64,000 nt of DNA from Ciona savignyi (Eukaryota; Chordata; Ascidiacea; Phlebobranchia; Cionidae): assembly GCA_000149265.1 (NCBI GenBank), contig CH003201.1, positions 24,150-88,149 of the forward strand. Reading direction: 5' to 3'. Made by a program: the position numbers and the translations under genes. This document shows, piece by piece, positions 51,001-63,000 of this stretch. The notes beneath the pieces are model-generated. The model saw only the letters and a program-made list of their open reading frames with translations, was not told where the DNA came from and did not search any database. The first letter of the stretch is position 1; each line of letters begins with the position of its first letter.

Positions 51001-54000
51001 ATGCTGGGCTCGTCACTAGGACCGTTTTTGTATATCGCATACATGTATGCGTAGGTATATGTTTCGGTCGCGTTAACTACCTGTCCACACGGTCGTACGT
51101 AAACCGTTTTTCGTTCCACAGAGCCCCTGTTCTACTTCGACAGTGCCACTTACCACGTGGATGAAAGCGCAGGTCACGTGGAGGTGCGTGTGTGGCGAAC
51201 CGGAACCGATCTTTCGCAGACCGCCTCGATCACTGTCCAATCGAAAAAGAGCAATCCAGAATCAGCAAGAGGTAACAGATATCTTGTATATGGGCTTACT
51301 AGTTACCGCAGCTATTGCAATGTGTTAGGATAGGATAAGACATTTATGTTTATCCCCGTGAATGGGAAAATTAAGGGGGTTAACACAGGAGTAATCGTCA
51401 GATCACCTCGCTCACACAGTCGGTTACCGGAGCTATTGCAGTGTGTTGTGTATGATTCACACGTTCCTTCGATTTGGTAGAACCCATTAATCCGCTGGAT
51501 ACAGGAAAAGCGTCGCACTACACCGCCAGACTAAATGGTTGGACTTTACTGCTTCAATAGAAAACTGCATTGAAGCATTTAAATGTTAACGTTTAATTGT
51601 ACAGTTAAACGAAATGGCTAACATCACCCATACATATACCTAATTCTACACAAAACGGACTTAGTACCAGGCACATAATGGGTTTAAAACTTGGGTATTT
51701 CTATTTAGCCCTGACGTTGGTAAACCGCAGAGGCGTTATGGCGCCACCATATGGTCGTGTATTCGAGGTAACATGGCCGAGTTAAAATGCCCTTTGCGTT
51801 TCTCTTCACCCAGGGTAGTAAACATGAAGGTCCTCAACGTACGATCATACCACCAATTGTATAAAGCGACCGATACATTTACCAAATTCAAAAATCGGCC
51901 GGTGATAAATTATGGGTTCGAAACTTGGCTCTGTTAAAAATAAACATCATATCCACCAACCACATATAATTTTATGAGTCAAGCCACATATATCCAATCT
52001 TGTATCGCCTTTTCCGCTACTGCACACCTGAGCTTAGTGGGTGTCCAAAACCATTACTGTTTCCGACAAAACAAGTCGTTTCATTCGACTCGAAAACGAC
52101 CTTAACCTTTGTTCACTTTAGCGGTTTAACCTCTGTGACAATTGAAAACAAACATGTCTGACCGATCGGCGTGTTACGTCATTTGTTGTTTAATTTCCGA
52201 GGCATGGTGCTGTTTTGGTTGGAATCGTCCGTAATCCGGTTAATCTGAAGTGGAAACCGTACCGGGAAAAACAGTCGGTTTTGTATAACATGCGCATCAT
52301 TGATTGATTACTAAATTTTGAAGGGAATTTGATTAAAACGGCGTCAGTAAAAAAATTAGTACAATAATCATGAAACTGGTTAAAATACTATTTGGTTAAG
52401 GTTAATTTGCAATCACTTTATTAAAAAATAGAATAATACCACAATTATTAAAAAATAGGTGAACTGATGCCGTTTTCTTAAATGGAACTTAGTAAAAATT
52501 GTAATACAAAAAACATAAACTGTTGACGTAATATTAGTTGTCAAAGCCTTGTTATGGAAATGCCAAACCTCACGTAGTAATCGATACTAGGAGTTAGATA
52601 GTCGTTGCCGTAAATGGGTACAGGATTGGTTAAGATAAAGGAACGTGGCATTTAACAAACGGTAAGCCTGTTGTTCGGTGGGTAAGTTTATCATCTGTAC
52701 CACGGCTAGTTAGGAAAGGGCATTGATTTATCTTTAGGTATCGACTGATAACTGGATAGCTTAGTACTAACGACGTGCTTGGCAAAGCTATAAGCATGTT
52801 TGTCTATCACTCTAAACTCGCTTTTCGTTAGTGAAACTTATTAGCGATAAACTAGTATATGTAGTATTTATTAGGACATCTAGCTAAAGTACTTGTAAAA
52901 TCCTATCTCGGTTATGGACAGTGTTAAACATCTGCATGAGGGCTATTCTGTTGTTACCAGAAAAGGGGAATATATGTCCGTTCACCCCACAAAAATAAGG
53001 TGTTTAAAGTAATTGTAATTTGACAACACATTTAGGATTCAGAAACGTGTTTACTAATAATAAACGCATTGCTGTCGGCCTTTTTTTCATAACATTAAGT
53101 CCTTGTGCGCGATATAAGTGCTATCGGCCTATATATGAAACTGAATCGAGAGCAAACGCTCTTGTATAACAGCTGTCTCAATAAGACAGGCGTGAAAATG
53201 ACGCCATGTTCACAAAACTCGTCATTTTCTAGTGGGCTAAGATTGTTCTTCCGCTTGTTGTGTATTCTAATATTAGACACAACCCAATAGCTGTTCAGAC
53301 TAAAGTGAAATAAGCAACTACTTCGTGGCGACATCTTTAAGGTCAAGTGGAAAGTAATCTCCGAAAATAGTTGCAATATTTCCCGTTTTTACGGATAAGA
53401 ATAGTTTAAATTACATTTTTCTTGTTGCGATTAGATGTTCTGACATATATTTTGTAACACTTTGGGCCATCACCAAAAGGTAATGGGATCAAAGCTAGTC
53501 ACTATCAGTTTTGTCCTTGGCAATGCACTTAACATACGTTCCCCTAATCTAATATAAACTGTAGCAATATATCTATCGTATTCACCACAATTTAATAGCT
53601 CGGGTAACCCAGCAGTTGGCGCTCCGTAATCGGACGATGATATAACGTGACTACGTTGACCATACGCGAAAACAAATACGGTCTTACCCTATCGTAAATA
53701 TGCGCTATTATTTCTTTAATGCGAGTCCCCACCTACAAGTATATAAACGAAGGCCAACATCGTAGATTACCGGTTTTGCATAAAATAGCGCATTATCTAC
53801 ATTTGAGGATCGTCTGTGGCACGTTATTGTGATGTCGGTTACGTTTGTCGTTTGTAATTAAACGCCGAAATTTTCGCTTGACAATTGGGTTTAACATTTT
53901 AGTAGACTTTCAGTGAACGAATTTTAAGTAGCAGTCATCACAAAAAAGCCCCAAATTACGATTTTAATAATTTGGTTTATTATCTTCGTTTGGCCGAAAT

Positions 54001-57000
54001 ATTGAACTCTATAAATAAAAACCTTCCTAGTAACTATCTTATCTCGGTTTCGAAACTTAGCCCGGTAAAGAGGTATAAATAGAAGTATCTTATCCGACCG
54101 TAAAACTTGTTCATAATCTAGTGCATTTTTTCATTCACCCACCTGTATTTTTCAATCACAAGGATAAAACATGAATATTATATAGGAGGATAAGATATTC
54201 ATGTTTATCCCAGTGAATGGGAAAACCAAGGCGGTTATCACACGGGTAATCGTCGGTTGAGGCACGTAATTATCCAAACAAAATATTAAAATGTCCCAAT
54301 TCACACCATCCCACAGCCAATGAAGATTATGTCGGGATCAGCAAGACGCTTGAATTCGCGCCAGGCATCACAGTGCAGACCGTGAGTGTGGTTATTCTGG
54401 ACGACCTTGGCAATCCAGTCCTGGAGGGGGAAGAGACATTCGATCTTGTCCTCCGGATGCCAATGGGAGCGATTCTCGGCGATCCGAAGACAGCACAAGT
54501 CACCATTAATGATACAGAGTCTGACCGTGAGTTGAAAGCAAATTTTTTTTTTACAAAAACCAATAAAACGATTTTTTTAACAAAAAACAAAAAAAAAATT
54601 AACAAAAAATTTTGCTATTTTCCCTAAAAAACTATCTTAGTGACAAAACTTTTATAGGTTTAAACTTATTCCAGTTTTAGATCCTAAGTTTTAAAAATGT
54701 TTTTTTTTGTTTTTAATATTTAAAGCGAAAATCATTTTTTAAGGGGGCCATAATATTAAAATAGTACAGTTGTCATGCTGCAATACTGTAGCATTGACAC
54801 TTGTCATTAACTAGTTGGTCTTATCATCTGGAAAGGCCACTTATTATGCTTAACAAAGTGGATTAATTGGTTTTTAACTAAAGAAACATTTAAATAATAT
54901 AAAATATACTGAAATATACCGTACCCTGACCATCGAAGCAAGGTAATCTAAAAAAGGTTTAATTCTTTTGTAAACTTAAACTATCACCACAATTGAGTTA
55001 ATTGTGTTCCACAGTTCCTCTAATGGAGTTCGCGCAAGCCACTTATGAAGTGAATGAAATTGACGGGGAAATGTCGGCCATTATCACACGTAGTGGTGAC
55101 CTGTCCCGTCCAGCCGGGGTGAGGTGTTACACTCGGCAAGCAACCGCCGAAGTCATGATGGATTATGCTGAACGTCCGAACACCGATGCTTCCGTTGTTC
55201 ATTTCGAGCCAGGTCGGTTGTAATAATGCGTTCTATCACATTTACTTAAAATGAGTTCCTGCCTCTATCTATATATTTCGTGAGTTCCTGGCAGGTCTAA
55301 GCACATGTGTATATTAGAACACTCGTTATGGCGGTCATGCTTGTATTGTTTTCACTAATGAATGTGTCCTTGGATTTATATAAAGGCATTATGGGTATTA
55401 TAGTGTGAACACTGGAAGCGCTACATTTAACTATTACATTTATCTCATTGTGTTTTTAATTTGTTTTTTTAAGTCCGACTGATTAGTCTGATGGGTTAGT
55501 GCGTTGCCTTTCAGCCTAAGGGTTGCAGGTTTGAAACTGCTCGCTAACTAGTCGGTTGTGTTCTTGGGCAAGCCACTTAAATAGCTCTGGTAACCCGACG
55601 ATGGATGAGAGGTTATCTGACGGTTGCCCATGTGTTAATTCCCCTGGTTTACCCATTAACGGGGATAACCATGAATATCCTATCCTATCATCCTATGTTA
55701 GATGGACTTGGAAAACCATTAATCTGATAATTTGTTTTTAATTCCATAGACACCATACAATGAAAAGCAAGTTTTAATATACCATTAATAATAAAATTGC
55801 TGAGCAAACAAACCGGAACAGTCATCCTAGTAATGAACCTATCATTCCATCGAAATTTAGCCCGGTAAAAGAATTATCTCAATTCAGCGGATACAAATAA
55901 ATCGAACAACAATCATTAAATACAACACACTGCAATAGCTTCACCAACACGACAGTAGATATTTGGTATGAATACTAATTAATACTGATGTATAGCCCTT
56001 ATAAATGTTTGATTCAAAATTGAATGGGAAACTAATGATGAAAATATTGGAATTGTCCGATTAGGGCCTTGCTGTATCTGAATAAAAATCCACAAGTCAA
56101 CACCTACAGTTTTCTATCTAAGAGATTAAACCAAGTTTCATATCCTCTTTTAAAGCAGAATATTCCAGAACAATATGTCATTATAAACATAATGCAATAG
56201 TGTAGATACCTCTTAACAATCAGTCTATTGTGTTGTGTCCTCACACAATACACTCCTATCATTAGAACACATGATAGCTAACCGACCATAAAAGATCTAA
56301 ACCTGGATTCGCTGGAAATAAAACAAATTAAAGCTATGAAGTGTGAAGCAGATTTTACAGGCTCTTTTATGACCATGATCTTCCCATTAAGTTTAATGGC
56401 TGTAATATATATCACTCAACATAGCATTTAAACCAGGATTCATGGATGGTGTGTGCCCCTATACACAGAAATGCACAGTTTCTCTCAATACAAGCTGATG
56501 GCAAAAAATTGTTGGCTAAAAAATAACTTGTTGCAAAAATCTTAAAACATCATGTTGTCAAATTGTAAAAAAATGTAAAATGAAGTGGTTAATTTATAAT
56601 AAACTCTATTATAATAAAGGATTAAAGCAGACATAGGTGACTCTAAAGATGCGTCATGAACATATCACACCACACATATGAGCATACCAACCACATAATA
56701 TCGAAAAATTGTTGGCTAAAATATAACTTGTAACACTCTCATTCCCATAATTTAAAAAAATTATCAAATTTGATTTGCCACAAAGATTTACTAAAATAAT
56801 TTTACACATTTCTTCCCAAGTTTTTTTTCGCATTTTTTCGCAAGTTAACTTGCCGCGCCTCATTAGCATACTAAACATTGTTCAAAGCTTCCCACATTGC
56901 ACTGAGATAAGACGAACACATTTTACAGCTGCATGTGCCGATGAAAAACGGAGCAAAGGTGATACCACAGTGCTAGGGTCATGTCCTTATTAATATTAAT

Positions 57001-60000
57001 AGTTTTTTGATCCAGTGTGCAAAATGGTAAACTTATTTTAAAAGCAAATAACCCATTAAACGGAATATTTTGTTACAATACAACAAAACATAATGTAATT
57101 AGAGAGTATAATGAATGTGGATAAAAGGATAAAAGATAGACATAGTTTTTTATGTTTTTTCTCCTTAAATTGCCATTCAAAGGGCATAAGGTAGATAACT
57201 ATAAAAAGTGGGAAAAAAGGCCAAAAATGAGCAGTCATTACATCATGGTTGCAATTACTCTTAGAAATATAGATGTAGTGTTGTGACTGTAAAAGCCCCC
57301 ATTCCAATTATTTGTTGACCCCCTTGGTTTGCCCATTCACGCGGATACACATAAATATCTAATCTTTATCCTTTATCCTATGTAATATCCCAGATATGGC
57401 ATATAAAAACCTGGTCTCATTTATTCTAATATTTTGGTAAGCATGTGGTACATAATTAATAAACTGAGCATTCTAAGTATCGTGAGAGTGAAAATAGTAA
57501 TAAGTCACACAACTGATATGAAGATTAATTTGTTTCGAAAAATGCAACATATGAAGTCATAATGGGAAATGATAAATGAATTCATGGATTGTTCTGTTCA
57601 AGGACAAACCGCAAAAAATATTTCCAAGTGAATAAATGTGTGGTAATATGGGTTAATTTCATAATATTTAAATATAAAATTATAATTTCTTTACAGTAAC
57701 CTGTCTCTGAGCTTGATAACATCACTTTAATGCATACATATTCACTAGTTTCCAGTTACCACTAAAAAACATGCACCACTAAAATACGTTTAAAATAACT
57801 ATAATAACACGCACTACTAAAATACGTTTAAAATCACTACAAAATGAAATATTATTTACCTGATTCTTTGCTTATTTGAATTCAAACATTTTTAAAAAAT
57901 TAAGTTGTCTATTGGGCATGGTAACGTGATAACAACATTTAATCCCATAATATTGCACCACAATTGTGTTTTAAGCAAAAACCGTACCACTATAATAAAT
58001 TTACACACTACAAAAAATAAAACAGTTTAATAAAATAAAACAACAAAAACACAAAAAGAAATAAAGGCTTAGCGAAATCATTACTAGTAAAAGGTTAAAC
58101 ACGATTTTCACCCATGTTTTCCGCCCAAAATAAGCATATGCATATTTGGTCATAGTTCCAAGGGCATTATTGCAACCATCGGTTTTGTAATCGCACACTT
58201 GTTTGACCACAAGCAAGTTCTCTTACAACATTATAATATAGAGTTTCTGTTGTGTGCACACTCTTGTGTTTTGCGGTTTGGAACAGATCGGCACATAATT
58301 TGCACTTGAAAGCGAGATCGCCAAAAACAATTTACACTCTGTTGATTGCTAATTTTCTTTAGTTTAAAGTAAGTCTGTACTGGATTGGGTTTTACGGTCA
58401 CATCCGGTATTTTTCCTGAATTTTAATTGTCCTGTGACATGCTATAACGACTGTTGTTTTTCGTTTTTCCTGCTTGCCTTTTGGTATGATTTCATGTTTT
58501 TTAATTTTTTATCTTTAAAGGAGCAAAAACAAAATAAACTAAATTACTGCTATTCTCAGTTTACCTTGTTTGGATGTCACTTTTTCATTTATTGAATGTA
58601 ATAAGCATTAATAAGCATTTAGTCAGCTTCCTTCAGGACACGGGCAAACTTGACCGCTATATCCTGAATCCATGATAGCTCAGGGCGCTGGATTAATGGG
58701 CCTTCTATGGCCTAAATTCCTGGTCCCAGTGCTACCATGGACCCACCCATACTAACGAATGTATCATGGCCTAAATTCCTGGTCCTGGTGGCTACCGTGG
58801 ACCCGCCCATATTAATGTAATGTAAGAATTAATAATTTGAAACAGGCGTTATTAATATTTTTTGCTGACTAACAAATTAACCCCCTTATTCCAGGTCAAA
58901 CGGAGGCTCGTTGCGCCGTAGTCATTGTTGATGATGTCATCCATGAAAAACCCGAGGATTTCAGGCTTGTGCTCGGCATGCCATCTAGTGGCGCAGATGG
59001 AGCGAGAGTCGGTGAATTAAACGAGGCGTTGATTACAATCAATGATGATGCTGATTGTAAGTTTTATTTTTTTTATATTTATAAACGATTATATAATTTT
59101 TTATATTTATGATCAAAAATAAAACACTTTATTTTGTATTTATTATCTTTTTTCTACAGATTTAAATTGCATAATCTTTGATATAAGTGTCAAAAATTAA
59201 GGTTTTTTTAAGTTTTAAATTATTTCCATTTTCTAGATCTTTTACAGCTTTTACACATAGAATAACTTTAAAGCTACATGTTTAAAGCTACTTACAGCTG
59301 AAATATGTTTATAAATATTTTTTAAGCTAAAATAGCGTGGTTTCCTGAATTCTGTGTGTTCGTCTAAAACAGATGACATGTGGGATGATTTGGTTGGGCC
59401 AATTCCCTTTGTGCACAATTTTTGTCTAAACCAGTATGATTTACGGGACAAAAAATCACAAAGTATCAATATCGTCTTTGCGTTTGAATCCGAGAACAGC
59501 GATAACGATGATTTATTCAGTCGAGACATGTTAATTTGCATCATAAAACACAAATTCACCCCTCACTAAGCCCCCCTATACACGGTTGGGCTTTGATTAC
59601 AAACGGTTTCCAGCGAATTGTTTACGTCCATCACAAAAGTCAGTTATTTTTGCGGTTTGTATCAAAAAGGCCGAAACGTTAACCTACCCGAGTGTAATTG
59701 GTCGAAATGTACGGAATTTTAATCTCCCCCCGCCGAATTTTCGCGCCAGACGATCTTATATAAATAAGACTTGACGAGACTAAGGCAAAGGCAAGACTGT
59801 AGCGAGGCTTTTAATCTTCATATATCCGTGTTTACCTGTTAGGGTTTGTACACAATATTTCTAACCCCTAAGTGACTGTGGATCCTAGCAATGCATAACC
59901 CTTAACCACAGCATTTCAGAGGGCACAGTTAGATCAGTTTGAGACAGAGCCATTGCGGTTTAAAGCTTATCAGGGCATTTGTATCAATGCGGCTTCAGAC

Positions 60001-63000
60001 ACCATGTAATCTTCATCTTACAAATGTCAATCAATCATTCTCAATAATGGGGATTTATTTCTTCCACTGCGACATATATAGCAACTGCTTATACATAATT
60101 GGTTGTGAACTTTTTTGTATTTTTTTAAAACGGATTGCAAGACTGCAAAAATATATATTTTTGTAAATAATTTTTTACTTTTTGATAACTTTAATTGTAA
60201 AAACCGGTATTTAAATCCAATATTATTAATAAAAATAAATAAGATTCTATTTGAATAAAAACTGATGTTGATGTTTAGTAAAACTATGTTGATAGATTGA
60301 TGTATAAAATGAATAAAAAATAACAAACCTGCTCAGCTTTACAATTCAATATGTACAAGATTGAAATAAAACATGTTAAAACCAGAAATATGTTTCTATA
60401 AACTGCACTGGACGTTTTACTACCTACTTTTGTGTATACCCGTTATAAACTGTACTTAAAGTACACTGGTCATTGTACTTTGTCTATACGACTTAAAATC
60501 TTTATGACATAACAATCTTTATGACATCACATTATTTATGACATCACAATCTTTATGACATCACAATCTTTATGACATCACAATTTTTATGACATCATAA
60601 TTTATATGACATCACAATCTTTATGACATAACAATCTATATGACATTACAATCTATATGACATCACAATCTATATGATATCACAATCTTTATGACATCAC
60701 AGTATCGATTATCGAATTCCCCACAACGACATTCGAAGTGACAGAGCCGGAGACAGAGGATAACGTCACGATCATACGGATCCCAGTGATAAGAAGAGGG
60801 GACAAGACAAAGACGTCTTCCGTCCGATTTTTCACCAAAGATGGAAACGCAAAGTCTGGGAGAGACTATAACCCAGTGAGCAGAGGTAAAAACATTTTTA
60901 TATTTTTGGGGTCATTAGTATATCATGTTCAGTTTGTTAAGCTTACTTGTCAGTTGTCACAGTATATTTTAACTTCTACGAAAAATAACATCAAAAATAC
61001 AGGAAAACTGGAGAAAACATCACTAAATAAACCAATCACAACGTGACTACTAAAAATTATATATATGGTTTAACTATTGGAATCTCACATGCCTTATATC
61101 TTATTCTAATAGTTTAATTTGCAAAAAAGCTACTTTATATTAAGGATACACACTATATTTGTGTGACGGTGCAAAAATAATACGAATGATTCTTACAATA
61201 ATTTTGCATGGCTGCTTTACCATATGACACTAAATACAACTTATCAAGTTAGCTTGGCACGCAACAGCTGCAATCGCAACACATAAAGTTAGATTATGAA
61301 TGTGGTTATTATGGTATCAAAGGTTATATCTCGGTTTTGGGGCCTTGATGTTTTTACAGAGACTGGGTTTTAAACCCCAAATCCTACAATTTGGTATATT
61401 TTTCTGTGGTTATGTAAAACTAAGTAACTCCCCAAAAATATTTTTTTTACTGGGTTAAGTTTTGAACCCACAACGAATTTACTACCTCTGGAAATTATAA
61501 AGAAGTGTATCAAAATCAGTTACACTTTTTTCTGGTATATGTATCTGCCATGCTGTTGTGTGCCTTATTAATCGTTTTACGCTCACAATATTAAGAACAC
61601 TTTAGTTAATTTATTAAGTACCATACGCTCGCTATGGAAAGTATTAGAATATAACTTCTGGTTATGTATCAGCCACAATAAATTTTGCCAAACGACCGTA
61701 CGGAATCGGTTACACTAACTGTTGTTAAAAATACATCATGCCAACCCCACCACTTGCGCTCTAACCCCACCTTGTGTCCACAGAATTGCTGTTTGAGCCT
61801 GGAGACTCTGAACACATGGTGGAGGTAGAGGTGCTGTATGATGATGAGAAAGAGATTAGAGAGTCGTTTACTGTGAGAATTGAAGCGGACGTGAATATGG
61901 CAGCTAAACTTGGGGTAAGTAGGTACATTTGGGTACGGTCGTGTGGCCGAATGGTTAACGTGACCAATACATATACCGACTATTATACAAAAACAGTCCA
62001 AGTGACGATACCAGCATGGGTTCTTTTTGGCTCGGTAAAAAAAAATAAAAAAAGTGGGTACATTTGGCACTTTAAGAAATCTATTCCATTTTGTGTAATG
62101 AGTAAGTGATCACAGGTATTGCTATTGCATTATAGTTACCACAGGAAAATGCATTCGTGCATTCTCATCAGGTAACTGAAGCAATTGCAGTGTGTTTTAT
62201 TCGCTTTTAATACATCCCATTAACATTGGGTTCAGGCAATGTCTGCTAAGTGCCTTGCCCAAGGACACAACCAACCAGCTAGCGGCCAATTTCCACAGAA
62301 ATAATTAAATGGTAAAAATCAAGATATAAGTGAAATTTTAATGAAATAACTCGCAGAGCTATTATCTGCTTCATTACCGAATGCTCTTTTTTTTGATTTC
62401 GATCCCTTTTTGGTCAAAAGAATTTAGATTCAAACTTTCCCATCCTATTATTCTACTATAAACGCACAAATATAGAGCCAGCTGTGATTATTTCCTTTTA
62501 TCTAAAGCTTAAATATTCAGCCTTTATTTGCTCAAAATACCTCGAAGTATTAATTTCAATCAGAACGTTTTTAAAAGTTTGCTGTTCAGATTAGATTTCA
62601 ATAATGGATTAATCGCTGTCATTTTTTGCGCGGTATGTTTTGGGCAAAGCACGGTAATCAAGGTTAAACCGAAAAACAAATAATTGCAAGGCTGAAATTG
62701 AAGATCATAATGTGCTAAGAGTTTTTTTTCCCATAGAACGCATTTCGAGAAATTATGTTTAACGCTTGTGAAAATATTTTAACTTAGCATAGTCTGTATT
62801 TTTTGGGGTTTACGTCCAAAATTCCTTTAATTTGCATCTAGAAATTGAATGTGAAGAGGTTTTTCTCTCTCTTAAATGCACCTGGAGTATCAACTTTTGT
62901 TGAAATATTGCAAGTATTTTAGGAACTTTAGTTAGTAAGTAGGGATAGTTATTTTTTGTGGCTTTACTTCTGTCATCCTTCTTTAAAAGCGCTCTTTAAT

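Larger units (their letters stand above)
49328..51121. other. Intron 22, SINE-rich
   Basis: Holds three + oriented SINE family A copies in series (49352-49455, 49460-49562, 49650-49735), a + and a - copy back to back (50611-50689, 50693-50771) and a minus copy against exon 23 (50975-51100). The stretch 50084-50461 has an open frame without family similarity and with no reason to be an exon, since exons 22 and 23 join exactly. Confidence 0.7.
51272..54316. other. Intron 23
   Basis: Contains a minus-oriented family B SINE (51298-51530), two + oriented family A copies (51602-51698, 51850-51941), a + family B fragment (53490-53650), a family A 3' end (54036-54075), and a family B tail in minus orientation (54176-54265) that ends about 50 bases before exon 24. 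No gene seen. Confidence 0.65.
55213..58894. other. Intron 25
   Basis: Holds the reference family B SINE (55475-55697), a family A 3' piece (about 55838-55870), a 29-base direct repeat gaaaaattgttggctaaaat (56503 and 56703), a family B tail (57312-57388), a small repeat with ctaaaatacgtttaaaat (57777-57840), and a tandem duplication at 58707-58816. No gene seen. Confidence 0.65.

Noticed and set aside
3711..51100. tRNA genes at the many sites with box A and box B sequences
   Set aside because: Box spacing is too large, there is no acceptor-stem pairing, and the same unit with the same non-tRNA middle recurs many times in both orientations. They are SINEs.
60504..60702. CRISPR-like array of short repeats
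   Set aside because: Units are contiguous 17-mers without spacers in a eukaryotic intron, so this is a minisatellite.
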